Shown: positions 43,651 through 52,604, counted from the stretch's first letter. The stretch: 64,000 bases of DNA from Kroppenstedtia sanguinis (GCF_050433445.1 NZ_JBNPXF010000009.1:1-64000), one strand, 5' to 3'. The notes: generated from the letters alone by a model not told the origin. Program-made: numbers and translations.

Positions 43651-44415
43651 TTATATATGGGTAATCCGATACCGATCAAAATAATTTTGGATCTCTGAAC
43701 ATTCCTGTTGCAGGATTTTCAACATCTCCGAGACATTCAAGTCTTTGACACGGTATTCAGGCCCAGCTATAGCCAGCGAGGCAACAATCTCCTGTTTCCA
43801 GTTAAAAAGCGGGACGGTCAAAGCAAATACAGACTCGGAGTATTCCCCAATGGAAAAACACCAACCCTTTTCCCTGATCTCCTCCAATTCGGAAACCAGC
43901 TTGTCGGTATCCACGATCGTCTTATCCGTCATCGGGTTTAACCCCTCTTGAATGATCGCTTCCTGCTTTTCCTTGGGGAGATATGCCATGATCGTCTTGT
44001 TGGAGGCACCTGCGTACAGAGGGGTCCGAGTCCCCACAGACACTGCATATTTGATCATTTGCGAGCTTTCGGCGATATCCGCGCACACCCCTTCCATTCC
44101 ATCCAGCCGGGTCAGAAAAATCGATTCACCGGTTTTCTCAGAGATTCTCTTCATGATGGGATGGATGAAATCCAGCAGGCGAAACTTCTCTTGAACCAAT
44201 TGGCCGTATTCCCAAAACTTAAGCCCCAACTCATATTTTTTTGTATCGTGGTTTTGAATCAAAAATCCGTGTTTTTCGAAAGTGGATAGGATGCGATAGA
44301 CAATAGAGTGGCTCATATTCATCTCTTTAGCCAGTTCCCGTACACCCCAAGCGGTCTTTTTCTCTGTAAAGTACTTCAGGAGCTCAAGAGAGTTGTCCAA
44401 AGTTTTTAAACTCAA
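43651..44415 (-). CDS. IclR family transcriptional regulator
   Basis: A 254-residue regulator: N-terminal winged helix (ELLKYFTEKKTAWGVRELAK, then NMSHSIVYRILSTFEKHGFL) and the C-terminal IclR effector domain (SVGTRTPLYAGASNKTIMAY near residue 125; GEYSESVFALTVPLFNWK near 195). TTG 44415 is chosen because AGGGGTG stands 6-7 bases before it and the length then fits the family; longer starts lack a site. It lies upstream of the OPT-DUF917 operon in the same direction, with two MITEs between, and probably controls it. Confidence 0.87.
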   Translation of the reverse strand: MSLKTLDNSLELLKYFTEKKTAWGVRELAKEMNMSHSIVYRILSTFEKHGFLIQNHDTKKYELGLKFWEYGQLVQEKFRLLDFIHPIMKRISEKTGESIFLTRLDGMEGVCADIAESSQMIKYAVSVGTRTPLYAGASNKTIMAYLPKEKQEAIIQEGLNPMTDKTIVDTDKLVSELEEIREKGWCFSIGEYSESVFALTVPLFNWKQEIVASLAIAGPEYRVKDLNVSEMLKILQQECSEIQNYFDRYRITHI

Positions 44416-44670
44416 TTCGCACACCCCTGTACCTATATTAGAACCATTGTTTCCTTTTGTGACAATTATAATGAAACACACAATATCGGTCAATGTATCA
44501 TTCTGTCAGGACTGGAGATCATCCGGGAAAAAAGATGGCATGAAGAAGACCCATAGAATCCTGCCAAACCGCCACGAAATCCGGACAGAATCACGATAGG
44601 CAAAAAAGTGAAAGCTAATTCACCAAAATATGACCCCTCTATCTTCCAAGCTAATTTTTGTATAAAAAAG

Positions 44671-44708
44671 GAGTGTGGAGAAAATGAGAACGCATTTTCT
44701 CCACACTC
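44671..44708 (-). terminator. Strong terminator left of the duplicated leader
   Basis: Perfect 16-bp arms GAGTGTGGAGAAAATG / CATTTTCTCCACACTC, followed on the minus strand by CTTTTTTATAC. It would end any minus-strand transcript coming from the leader-peptide relic at 44.75-44.88 kb. Confidence 0.8.
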
Positions 44709-44717
44709 TGTGTTACT

Positions 44718-45002
44718 GAAGTGGTTGATGAACCAGAAAACAGCCGGTGAAGGGAATCCTTACGTGCATATCCTTCGATTCAAATGGCTAAAAAGGGCAT
44801 ACGAATCCCCTGTGCGGCAAATTCATGAATCATATTAGCTTTTTCCCAATACCCAACCATTTGATCGAAGTACACGTTCCCCCTATGGATAGATCCGTAA
44901 GGGATCGATTCTGTCCACGAAAACTTGTAGCGGGTGATTTTCCCCTCTCAAATGCTAAGATTGGTATAATGGACTCATACTGCGGATTTTTGCTTCAAAA
45001 AG
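44718..45002 (+). repeat. Duplicated ABC-F/DivIVA intergenic region, joined to a MITE end remnant
   Basis: 44742-45002 repeats 36933-37212: the leader-peptide relic, the Lys/Phe-rich tail region and the TTGGTATAAT promoter are all recognisable. About 35 bases are deleted, which removes the leader's ribosome site and the -10 of its promoter, and one A is lost, giving an early stop. The left border (44718-44740, GGTTGATGAACCAGAAAAC) looks like the left end of a MITE. The gap 44416-44717 otherwise holds the terminator only. Confidence 0.82.
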
Positions 45003-45018
45003 AAAGGAGAGAATTCTA

Positions 45019-45897
45019 TTGGATTCGCCGAAATTCAATATTAGTCGGTTACTTTTGTACTTTGTACTTGTATCATTATTTCTCTTTGTATCGGGGAATA
45101 TTGGACGATATTTGATAGAAACTCAAGGTGTGGATCAACAAATAGGCATGCTTTTACAAGGAGTGATTTTTACTGGGTTAACGCTTTTTGTACTTTATAT
45201 ACTTAAAAGGAAAAATTCAGACGTGTTTGAAAATATTGGCTTGAAGGGTGTAAATTCACCATCTAAGTTGATCGTCGGGATTGCGTTGCCTTTTATTTTA
45301 CTCATATCAGGAATTTTAACAGCTTATTTATTTGGTGGCATTGAAAATGTTAGCTTGAACTTGTCAACAAGTGTTATAATTGCCATTTTAATCAATGCAG
45401 TGACAGCATTTATGTATGAGGCATTTCCAGAAGAAGTCTTTATCCGTGGACTAATATTTGAAGAGTTGCATAAGAATTTCCGCTTTATCATCTCATTGAT
45501 TTTGCAACCGTTAATCTTCATCTGTGTGCCAATTATGGTGACTGCATTGGCGTCAATATTCTTTAGCGAGCCATTTGCAATAACTATAGATTATTTTATA
45601 CTGCTCTTCACTTTTGGAATTGCTCTACAGCTATATAGAAAGTATACAGGATCACTATGGATGAGTATTATCTTCCATATTGTTTATCTTGAAGTGGCTA
45701 GATATATTTCCATGGGTGGCATATATAACCCAGATGTCGCTCTTTTAGAGTTTGATGAGAAATTTGGAGGATTCATGACGCTATACTTGTCATTTTTGTT
45801 TATAGTGGTATTTAGTGTGGTGGTGTTGTCAGTTTTGTTATTAATTGATAAAAGAAAAAATAGGCTAGGCGCGTTTGTTGAGGATTACAGACAATGA
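45019..45897 (+). CDS. CPBP family intramembrane glutamic/metallo-protease
   Basis: A 292-residue membrane protein with about eight helices. The CPBP (Abi) active-site motifs are EAFPEEVFIRGLIFEEL (EExxxR, near residue 137) and SIIFHIVYLEV (FxxxH, near 218). Members process prenylated proteins, mediate bacteriocin self-immunity or have unknown roles. TTG start with AAGGAGAG upstream. The gene is much more AT-rich than its neighbours, indicating transfer from a low-GC relative, and its promoter is the duplicated copy of the DivIVA-gene promoter. Confidence 0.82.
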   Translation: MDSPKFNISRLLLYFVLVSLFLFVSGNIGRYLIETQGVDQQIGMLLQGVIFTGLTLFVLYILKRKNSDVFENIGLKGVNSPSKLIVGIALPFILLISGILTAYLFGGIENVSLNLSTSVIIAILINAVTAFMYEAFPEEVFIRGLIFEELHKNFRFIISLILQPLIFICVPIMVTALASIFFSEPFAITIDYFILLFTFGIALQLYRKYTGSLWMSIIFHIVYLEVARYISMGGIYNPDVALLEFDEKFGGFMTLYLSFLFIVVFSVVVLSVLLLIDKRKNRLGAFVEDYRQ

Positions 45898-45960
45898 TCA
45901 TAAAAATTGTATAATACTTCACATAGAAAGAATTCATTTTACGAGGGAGGATGACGACAT

Positions 45961-46032
45961 ATGGCGGTTGTCAATATATTTTTATGGTAGCGGACCGAAG
46001 GGAGCATAAGGAACAAAAATATATTGACAACC
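45961..46032 (+). promoter_or_regulatory. Orphan leader-like element: 9-residue reading frame inside a long hairpin
   Basis: ATG at 45961 (GGGAGGATG upstream) encodes MAVVNIFLW and stops at 45990. The frame is overlapped by the first arm of a perfect 18-bp inverted repeat (GGTTGTCAATATATTTTT at 45966-45983 and its complement at 46015-46032). A TATAAT lies at about 45913. This resembles leader-peptide attenuators of inducible resistance genes, but no gene follows on this strand: sfsA is convergent. It could instead be a short palindromic repeat. Confidence 0.45.
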
Positions 46033-46176
46033 TCACCAAACCCGGACCCTCTTGGCGTTTGCGATTTATCATTTTCTGATGGTTATCCACGCTTTATATA
46101 TATCATCAGAAAGAGGCTTATTTTTATTTCCTGTACTTAGTGAGAACCATTCACCAACACACAGTAAGGCTCTCTC

Positions 46177-46872
46177 TTAAAGTTCCACCGGGAGTTCCCT
46201 CTCCACTGCTATTTCCCGGAAGTGAATGGAGCAAGCGTAGGCTTTGATCAACACTCCCTGATCATGGGCTTTACGGAGTTTTTCCGTCAGGATGGGATCG
46301 ATTCGACGATGGGGGGTGAACCGGTGAACAAAGTCCATAAAGATCATGAAAACAACAGCGGCCTGATACCCTTGTTCCAAAGCAGTGATTAATTCTTCCA
46401 CATGCTTCTGTCCCCGCACCGTCGGGGCGTCGGGAAACATAGCGATTCCGTCCTCCTCATAGGTAACGCATTTCACCTCCACCAGCGTCGATAGATCCAC
46501 CCCGATCGAAAAGTCCATGCGACTGTTTCCGAAGGGGACTTCCCGTTTCAACGGTCCTTGGACCCAATCCATCTTCCCTTCATCAAAAGCATCCTCAAAC
46601 ACCCGGTTAGCAAGGGCAGAGTGAATACAGATCCAGTGACCCTTCTTGTTGACAAACTTCAGACTGTACGGGTGTTTGCGCCGGGGATTATCGGATTTCT
46701 CCAGCATCACTGGGGTGCCGGGAAACAACATCTCGTCCATCCGCCCGGTATTGGGGACATGAACCAGCTCCCGCTTTCCTCCCATCTCCACTACGGCCTG
46801 AAAACGATTGGGGCGCTCCACAAAGAATGCTGGGACAGGATCACCTGGTAAAACAACGGACAATCGGCTCAC
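46177..46872 (-). CDS. sfsA: SfsA family DNA-binding/nuclease-like protein
   Basis: A 231-residue protein of the SfsA family (sugar fermentation stimulation protein): RPNRFQAVVEMGGKRELVHV near residue 20, HVPNTGRMDEMLFPG near 38, SRMDFSIGVDLSTLVEVKCVT near 117 and AVVFMIFMDFVHRFTPHRRI near 170. The D-x(n)-E-x-K arrangement (E and K in VEVKCV) is shared with restriction-like nuclease folds. Physiological role is unclear. Ends near the AT-rich patch; a mini-MITE lies 57 bases upstream of the start. Confidence 0.88.
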   Translation of the reverse strand: MSRLSVVLPGDPVPAFFVERPNRFQAVVEMGGKRELVHVPNTGRMDEMLFPGTPVMLEKSDNPRRKHPYSLKFVNKKGHWICIHSALANRVFEDAFDEGKMDWVQGPLKREVPFGNSRMDFSIGVDLSTLVEVKCVTYEEDGIAMFPDAPTVRGQKHVEELITALEQGYQAAVVFMIFMDFVHRFTPHRRIDPILTEKLRKAHDQGVLIKAYACSIHFREIAVERELPVEL

Positions 46873-46929
46873 CTCGTTTTCATTCTCGGAAGTCAGGTAT
46901 GAACATCTCCCGGATGAGACACGTGATAC

Positions 46930-47009
46930 CAGGCGTGTTGATTAACAATAAAGTGGGTGGAGGAAACAAAATTGACCCTTTCGCTCTTCCTATTGCCCCC
47001 ACACGCCTG
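46930..47009 (+). mobile_element. MITE copy 7 (internally deleted, 80 bp)
   Basis: Begins CAGGCGTGTTGATTAACA and ends CACACGCCTG. Perfect 9-bp duplication ACGTGATAC at 46921-46929 and 47010-47018. The interior retains only the TTTCGCTCTTCC...TTGCCCCC part of the short type. Confidence 0.92.
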
Positions 47010-47067
47010 ACGTGATACATCGATTATCCGCGATCCCTATGGTTTTCTCAATTCCAATCCTAGACTG

Positions 47068-48207
47068 TCAGGGCTTTAGTACCACTTTGATACAGCCGTC
47101 CTCTTTTTTGTCAAAAATCTCATAAGCGTGTTCCGCTTTTTCCAAAGGCAAGGAGTGGGTGATGATCTCGGAAGGATCAAAGACCCCCTGCTCGATCATC
47201 CGATAAAGTTGCGGCATGTAATGGATCACCGGAGCTTGCCCCATTCGGAGGGTAATGTTGCGAGAGAAGAAGTCCCCCAAAGGGAAAGCGTTGTACCGGG
47301 TTCCGTAGACCCCCACGAGTTGAACTACCCCTCCCTTTCGTACCGCCTGGCTGGCGATCTGAATCGCCCCCATAGAACCACCCTGCAGTTTTAACGCTGT
47401 TTGAACCAGCTCCAAACCGGTCATTTTTCCGTCCATCCCGACACAATCGATCACTACATCGGCTCCACCCTGAGTCATCTCCTTCAAATAAGACCCAACA
47501 TTCTCCTTCTTGGTGAAATCCACCGTCTCCGTCCTGTTGATTTTGCGGGCATACTCTAGGCGATACCCGATATAATCCACTGCAATCACCCGCTCTGCTC
47601 CCTTCAGCCAGGCAAAACGCTGGGTGAGAAGACCAACCGGGCCACACCCGAGGACAATGACCGTGTCCCCCCCTTTGACTCCCGCCTTATCCACTCCCCA
47701 CCAAGCGGTGGGAACAATATCCGACAGAAATAGAAGTTTCTCATCTTCCAGTTCACTCTCCTTCGGTACCACAAAGGGTGTAAAATTCCCGAAGGGGATG
47801 CGCAGGTACTCCGCCTGCCCCCCGGCGTAACCTCCAAAGGTTTCAGAATAACCGAAGTATCCACCCGTCTCTCCGTGGGGATTGGATTGACTACACTGGC
47901 TTTCCAAGTGATTCCGACAATAAAAGCACTCTCCACAGGAGACGGTGAAGGGCACCACCACCCGGTCTCCCCGCTTGACCCGGGTTACCTCAGGCCCCGT
48001 CTCCTCCACGATTCCCATTGGCTCATGTCCGATAATGTAGTCCTCGGGCATATTGGGTACCATCCCATGGATCAGATGAAGATCGGAACCACAGATGGCT
48101 GTGCTGGTAACCCGGAGGATCAAATCATCCGGCTTCTCAATCTGCGGTTCCTTCACTTTTTTCACTTTGACATCCTTGATTCCTTGAAAAGTGACCGCCT
48201 TCAACAA
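47068..48207 (-). CDS. Zinc-dependent alcohol dehydrogenase (formaldehyde dehydrogenase-like)
   Basis: A 379-residue medium-chain dehydrogenase. Catalytic zinc: ICGSDLHLIHG (Cys near residue 38) and GHEPMGIVEETG (His-Glu near 60). Structural zinc cysteines: CGECFYCRNHLESQC near 90-104. NAD motif: VIVLGCGPVGLLTQRFAW near 185. Sequence style is that of the glutathione-independent formaldehyde/threonine dehydrogenase group; the substrate is not determinable. Starts at TTG 48207 (a second TTG follows at once) behind GGAGGTG. Confidence 0.86.
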   Translation of the reverse strand: MLKAVTFQGIKDVKVKKVKEPQIEKPDDLILRVTSTAICGSDLHLIHGMVPNMPEDYIIGHEPMGIVEETGPEVTRVKRGDRVVVPFTVSCGECFYCRNHLESQCSQSNPHGETGGYFGYSETFGGYAGGQAEYLRIPFGNFTPFVVPKESELEDEKLLFLSDIVPTAWWGVDKAGVKGGDTVIVLGCGPVGLLTQRFAWLKGAERVIAVDYIGYRLEYARKINRTETVDFTKKENVGSYLKEMTQGGADVVIDCVGMDGKMTGLELVQTALKLQGGSMGAIQIASQAVRKGGVVQLVGVYGTRYNAFPLGDFFSRNITLRMGQAPVIHYMPQLYRMIEQGVFDPSEIITHSLPLEKAEHAYEIFDKKEDGCIKVVLKP

Positions 48208-48245
48208 AAAACACCTCCGTTACCATTCAACGAAGGTTATGGTTT

Positions 48246-48554
48246 CCATATACGATGTGATTTATCATGAAATGGTGTTTCTCCACACCCTCCCACCCTT
48301 CCCGTCCCCTCAAGAGCAATATTTTACGATGGGGGCAATGGGAAGAGCGTAAAGATTGTTTCGTTCCTATCATCCACTGATGAGGGAGCCAGGAGTTTAC
48401 TCCCCACGATATACAGGGAAGGTTCAAGACAACGAAGGCCGAAGGCGAAGCCCTATTCGGAGCGGACGTCTCCACTTCCCTGTGGAAGGATAAGGTCGCG
48501 TGGTAAAGTAAAACACGATCTCCCCACATAAAATATGGCTAATCAACACACCTG
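48246..48554 (+). mobile_element. MITE copy 8 (degenerate hybrid of both types)
   Basis: Left part (TGTGATTTATCATGAAATGG, then CCTCAAGAGCAATATTTTACG and ATGGGAAGAGCG) resembles the short type; the right part (GGAGCGGACGTCTCCACTTCC, CACGATCTCCCCAC) resembles the long type and ends GCTAATCAACACACCTG at 48554. No duplication is visible. It fills the 400-base gap between the dehydrogenase and the ASCH-type gene. Confidence 0.7.
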
Positions 48555-48607
48555 CATTGCAGTCGGTTATACTGAAACTGACAAACCTTACAGGAGGAAT
48601 GCCAATT

Positions 48608-48949
48608 ATGGATTCAACTCCTTATCCCGAAAAAACTTGTTCCATTGATCGGCTGGTAACGAAAGAAGAGGATGTAAATCGTGTCTTGGCGGGAAAAAAG
48701 ACATCCCAAAGGCGAAACGGTCTGTATGCTGTTCCTGGCGAACGGATGGAATTGGATGGAATTCAATTTGAAGTGGTCCGGGTCTATCGACAAACCTTGG
48801 GGGAGATGACTGACGCAGACGCACAATCTGAGGGACAGGCGGACCGGATGGCTTACCTTCGTTATCTGGATGGAATCCATCCCGGATTTTCCTGGCCCCC
48901 CGATCTGTCCATGTGGGTACACGAGTTCCGCCGCCTCCCCTCTTCTTGA
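48608..48949 (+). CDS. ASCH domain-like small protein
   Basis: 113 residues: KTCSIDRLVTKEEDVNRVLA, KKTSQRRNGLYAVPGERMEL and FEVVRVYRQTLGEM. The arrangement (K.S.RRNG.YA.PGE and VVRVY...LG.MTDADA..EG) is that of ASCH/PUA-like domains, which bind RNA in several proteins. The C terminus (SWPPDLSMWVHEFRRL) is aromatic-rich. ATG 48608 has GGAGG nine bases upstream. Function is unknown. Confidence 0.68.
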   Translation: MDSTPYPEKTCSIDRLVTKEEDVNRVLAGKKTSQRRNGLYAVPGERMELDGIQFEVVRVYRQTLGEMTDADAQSEGQADRMAYLRYLDGIHPGFSWPPDLSMWVHEFRRLPSS

Positions 48950-49077
48950 TTCAGCTGAACCCGTTTTCACTGTAACTACGCCACCCGCCCTCCCAATGAC
49001 TCCCCCTGTTCCTCTCAGCTCCTCCTCCGATATAATGGTTTCATAGGAATCACGATGGAACATTTCATGGAAGGAGC

Positions 49078-51207
49078 ATGTTTTTGAAACCGCTGGAGTT
49101 GTTGGAACGGTATTACGGCTACTCTTCTTTCCGTCCGGGACAAGAACAGATCATCGCGAGTATCCTGGACGGGCATAACACCTTTGCCATCATGCCCACC
49201 GGCGGCGGGAAATCGATCTGTTATCAGATTCCCGCCTTGATGATGAAAGGATTGACCTTGGTGGTCTCCCCCCTGATCTCCTTGATGAAAGACCAGGTGG
49301 ATCATTTAAATCAGCTGGGCATTCCCGCCGCCTATATTAACAGCACCCTCTCCGTTGCACAGATGCAACAACATTTGCAGGATGCGGCCCGGGGCGCTTA
49401 TAAGCTTGTCTACATAGCACCGGAACGACTGGAGTCTCCCCGTTTTCAGTCTCTGTTGCGGGACGTGCCCCTCTCTCTGGTCACCGTGGATGAGGCCCAC
49501 TGCATCTCCCAGTGGGGACATGACTTCCGGCCCAGTTACCGGTCCATGAGCCATTGGCTCCAAGAGCTGCCCCACCGGCCAGTAATCGCCGCTTTCACAG
49601 CGACTGCCACCCAGGAAGTGCGGGAGGATATCGCCCGGCTTCTCTCCATCACGCCCCCCTGTGTCTTTGCCACTGGGTTGGAGCGAAAAAATCTTGCCTT
49701 CTCTGTTCTTCATGGAGAAAATGTGCGGGATTTTGCTGTGAAATACCTGAAGGAGCATCCAAGTCAACCAGGGATCTTCTACTGCTCCACCCGCAAGGAT
49801 GTGGAGGCGCTGCATCGCTTCTTGACACAACGGGGATTTGCGGTGGGTCGCTACCATGCCGGGCTGTCAGAGGAAGAGCGATGGCAAGTCCAGGAGGACT
49901 TCTCCTATGACCGGGTACAAGCCATTGTCGCCACCAATGCCTTTGGAATGGGTATCGATAAATCCAATGTCCGCTTCGTCATCCATTGTCAGGTCCCCCG
50001 TAATCTGGAATCCTACTATCAGGAAGCAGGGCGAGCCGGCCGAGACGGGGAAGAGAGCGACTGCATTCTGCTGTTCAATCCTGCGGATATCCGCACCCAA
50101 CAATACCTGATCGAACAGTCTGAGCTGACACCGGAGTTGAAGAGCAAGGAACATCAAAAACTGCAGGAAATCTATCGCTACGCCCATACCCAAGGATGTC
50201 TGCAACAAACCTTCGTTCGCTACTTCGGGGAGAAAGCGAAGGAACCCTGTGGCACCTGCAGTAACTGTACCGCAGAAGAGGAACAGACCGATGTATCCGT
50301 GGAAGCACAAAAAATTTTCTCCTGTGTCCGCCGCATGCGGGAACGGTTCGGAGTCACTCTGACCGCCCAGGTGCTAAAAGGTTCCAAAGCCAAACGGGTG
50401 TTGGATTTGGGATTCGATACCCTTCCCACCTATGGCCTGCTCCGCTCCTACTCCGAAAAGGAGATCACCCATCGGATCCGGATTTTGGCGGCGGAAGGGT
50501 ATCTGCGCCTCAGCGAAGATGAGTACCCCACCTTATCCCTCACTCCCGCCGCCGTCGAAGTGTTGAAGGGGAAACGACAGGTGTTGCTCCGATTGAAGAA
50601 GCCGAAGGAGCGGACCACTCCCCGTCGGGAAGACCTGTTCGAAGAGTTGCGCGCCTTGCGGAAATCCCTCTCCGAAACGGAACAAGTCCCTCCCTACATG
50701 ATCTTCCCGGACAGTACCCTGACCGACTTGGCTCGAGTCCTTCCCATAGACCGAGAACATATGCGGAGGGTGAAAGGGGTGGGAGAAAAGAAACTGGCCA
50801 AGTACGGTGACCCTTTCCTCACCACCATTCGGGAGTATGCAGAAAAACAAGGAATCTCTCCCGATGCCGAACAGGTGGTCGCCGTTACGGTCTCCTCGGA
50901 GAAAAAATCCGATTCTCCACCCAGTCACCTGACTACCTGGAGCTTGTGGCAAGAGGGAAAAACGCTGGATGAAATCAGTCAGGAACGGGGGCTCTCTCCC
51001 ACCACGTTGGAAAACCACCTCCTTCGCGCCGCCGGGGAAGGTCACCCCGTAGACTGGGACCGACTCATCCCCCCCGGAGATGAAGTTCAGATCCGGCAAG
51101 CCATCGAGAAAGTGGGAGGCACCCTGCTTAAACCGATCAAAGAGGCATTGCCTGAGCAAATCACCTACACCGCAATCAAAGCGGTCCTGGCCAAAATGTC
51201 GGATTGA
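49078..51207 (+). CDS. recQ: ATP-dependent DNA helicase RecQ
   Basis: A 709-residue 3'-5' helicase. Helicase core: Walker A MPTGGGKSICYQ near residue 39, DEAH box VDEAHCISQWGHDFRPSY near 141, motif VI QEAGRAGRDGEES near 318. RQC zinc cysteines: CGTCSNC near 390. HRDC domain: about 525-600. The C terminus has an additional helix-turn-helix (LSPTTLENHLLRAA) as in Bacillus RecQ. It unwinds recombination and replication intermediates. AAGGAG precedes the ATG. Confidence 0.95.
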   Translation: MFLKPLELLERYYGYSSFRPGQEQIIASILDGHNTFAIMPTGGGKSICYQIPALMMKGLTLVVSPLISLMKDQVDHLNQLGIPAAYINSTLSVAQMQQHLQDAARGAYKLVYIAPERLESPRFQSLLRDVPLSLVTVDEAHCISQWGHDFRPSYRSMSHWLQELPHRPVIAAFTATATQEVREDIARLLSITPPCVFATGLERKNLAFSVLHGENVRDFAVKYLKEHPSQPGIFYCSTRKDVEALHRFLTQRGFAVGRYHAGLSEEERWQVQEDFSYDRVQAIVATNAFGMGIDKSNVRFVIHCQVPRNLESYYQEAGRAGRDGEESDCILLFNPADIRTQQYLIEQSELTPELKSKEHQKLQEIYRYAHTQGCLQQTFVRYFGEKAKEPCGTCSNCTAEEEQTDVSVEAQKIFSCVRRMRERFGVTLTAQVLKGSKAKRVLDLGFDTLPTYGLLRSYSEKEITHRIRILAAEGYLRLSEDEYPTLSLTPAAVEVLKGKRQVLLRLKKPKERTTPRREDLFEELRALRKSLSETEQVPPYMIFPDSTLTDLARVLPIDREHMRRVKGVGEKKLAKYGDPFLTTIREYAEKQGISPDAEQVVAVTVSSEKKSDSPPSHLTTWSLWQEGKTLDEISQERGLSPTTLENHLLRAAGEGHPVDWDRLIPPGDEVQIRQAIEKVGGTLLKPIKEALPEQITYTAIKAVLAKMSD

Positions 51208-51317
51208 TCTTAAGTCTGGGCTGTGGATCCACCAGGAAAGGGCCCCCCTCAAGCCTTCAAGCCCGCCATATCCTAGTGCTCCCTCAGAGAACATTGTGTG
51301 GAAAATCACAGAAAGGT

Positions 51318-51390
51318 AAGGATGGTGGGGATTTGATTCGCCTTTGCGCTCTTTGCAAGAGATCGGAGCCGCCCCACCATCCTGCCTCCG
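51318..51390 (+). mobile_element. Interior fragment of a short-type MITE
   Basis: AAGGATGGTGGGGATTTGAT...TTTGCGCTCTTTGCAAGAGATC...CCCACCATCC matches the stem region of MITE copies 4 and 10; both CAGG ends are missing. It occupies the recQ/flavoprotein gap (51208-51493). Confidence 0.7.
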
Positions 51391-51493
51391 CCTTGCTGAA
51401 AAACAAGATCAAAGTTGCCTTAAGGAGCACTAGATGGAGCAGAGACTTAGACGCAGTAAATCTACACGCAAAAAACCAAAGGATGATTCAATC

Positions 51494-52567
51494 ATGTTCA
51501 ATGAGGATACGATACGTACCATCCGGGAACAATCCCACGAAATGGAACAAACCGGACGCTTGACCTCCCAAGCCTTAGAACTCATCTATGACCACCAGCT
51601 GTTCAAACTGTTTGTCCCCAAAGAACTGGGTGGCAATATGACTCCCTTGCCCGAGGCCCTGCGAATATTTGAAGAGACCGCCTGGATCGACGGGAGTCTG
51701 GGCTGGTTGGTCAATATCGGATCCGGCGGGGGATTCTTCACTTCATCTATCTCGCCGGAAGTCTCCCCAAGACTGTTTGCAAACCGAGAAGCTGTGATCG
51801 CCGGTAGCGGCTTTCCCGCGGGCAAGGCTAAGCCCGTCGAAGGTGGGTTTGTGGTCAGCGGGCAATGGAAGTTTTGTAGCGGCTCCACCCATGCCACGAT
51901 CTTCACTGCCAACGCTGTCATCGACAACGACCCAATCCGCTCCTTCATCTTTCTGCCGGAACAGGTACAGATCCTGCCAGATTGGAATGCTTTCGGCCTG
52001 AAAGCGACGTCCAGCCACTCCATCATCGTGAAAGAAGTGTTCGTACCCGAAGAGATGACCTTCGATCTCATTCACTCTCCCTATCACTTCCAGGATCCAA
52101 TCTTTTACTACCCCTTCGTGCCTTTTGCCCAGGCTTCTTTTGCCGCAACGGCCATCGGGATCGGCCAACACTTTCTGGAGGAAGCAAACCAACTCCTAGA
52201 AAAAAACAGAACCGCCTGGACAGCCTCTTCCCCGGATCGGGTCACCTTTGTAAAAGATCAGATCGAGGAGATGGAACAAGTCTTCAACCGCAGTGTAAAT
52301 GACTTTCATCAAATCGTAGACGACTCCTGGGCTCAACAACTCCGCCAACACCCTCTCACTGAAGAGGAGCAACAACGGATCAGCCTTCAGTGTCAGAAGG
52401 CTGCCCAGACTGCCCTACGATGCGCCGGAGCCATCTTCCCCTTGCTTGGAATCCAAGCCGTGATGGAGGAAGCCCCCATCAATCGCATCTGGCGGGATTT
52501 GCAAACCGCCTGTCAACACACCCTGCTGGTCCCGTATCGGGACGTGGACATCACAAATCAGGAATGA
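51494..52567 (+). CDS. Acyl-CoA dehydrogenase-fold flavoprotein (dehydrogenase or class D monooxygenase)
   Basis: A 357-residue protein: FVPKELGGNMTPLPEALRIF near residue 35, then VSGQWKFCSGSTHATIF near 118 and WNAFGLKATSSHSIIVKEVF near 160, the middle beta-domain pattern of acyl-CoA dehydrogenases. The SGQWKFCSGS pattern and the truncated C-terminal half fit flavin-dependent monooxygenases (HsaA/DszC type) as well as true dehydrogenases; the catalytic Glu of dehydrogenases is not evident. No reductase or acyl-CoA gene is adjacent. ATG 51494 was chosen (AAAGGA, 10 bases upstream). Confidence 0.75.
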   Translation: MFNEDTIRTIREQSHEMEQTGRLTSQALELIYDHQLFKLFVPKELGGNMTPLPEALRIFEETAWIDGSLGWLVNIGSGGGFFTSSISPEVSPRLFANREAVIAGSGFPAGKAKPVEGGFVVSGQWKFCSGSTHATIFTANAVIDNDPIRSFIFLPEQVQILPDWNAFGLKATSSHSIIVKEVFVPEEMTFDLIHSPYHFQDPIFYYPFVPFAQASFAATAIGIGQHFLEEANQLLEKNRTAWTASSPDRVTFVKDQIEEMEQVFNRSVNDFHQIVDDSWAQQLRQHPLTEEEQQRISLQCQKAAQTALRCAGAIFPLLGIQAVMEEAPINRIWRDLQTACQHTLLVPYRDVDITNQE

Positions 52568-52577
52568 CGCCATTTAC

Positions 52578-52604
52578 AAGGACCTGCATGCAGGCCCTTT
52601 TTTT
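52578..52604 (+). terminator. Terminator after the flavoprotein
   Basis: GGACCTGC / GCAGGCCC hairpin followed by CCTTTTTTT. Confidence 0.85.
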
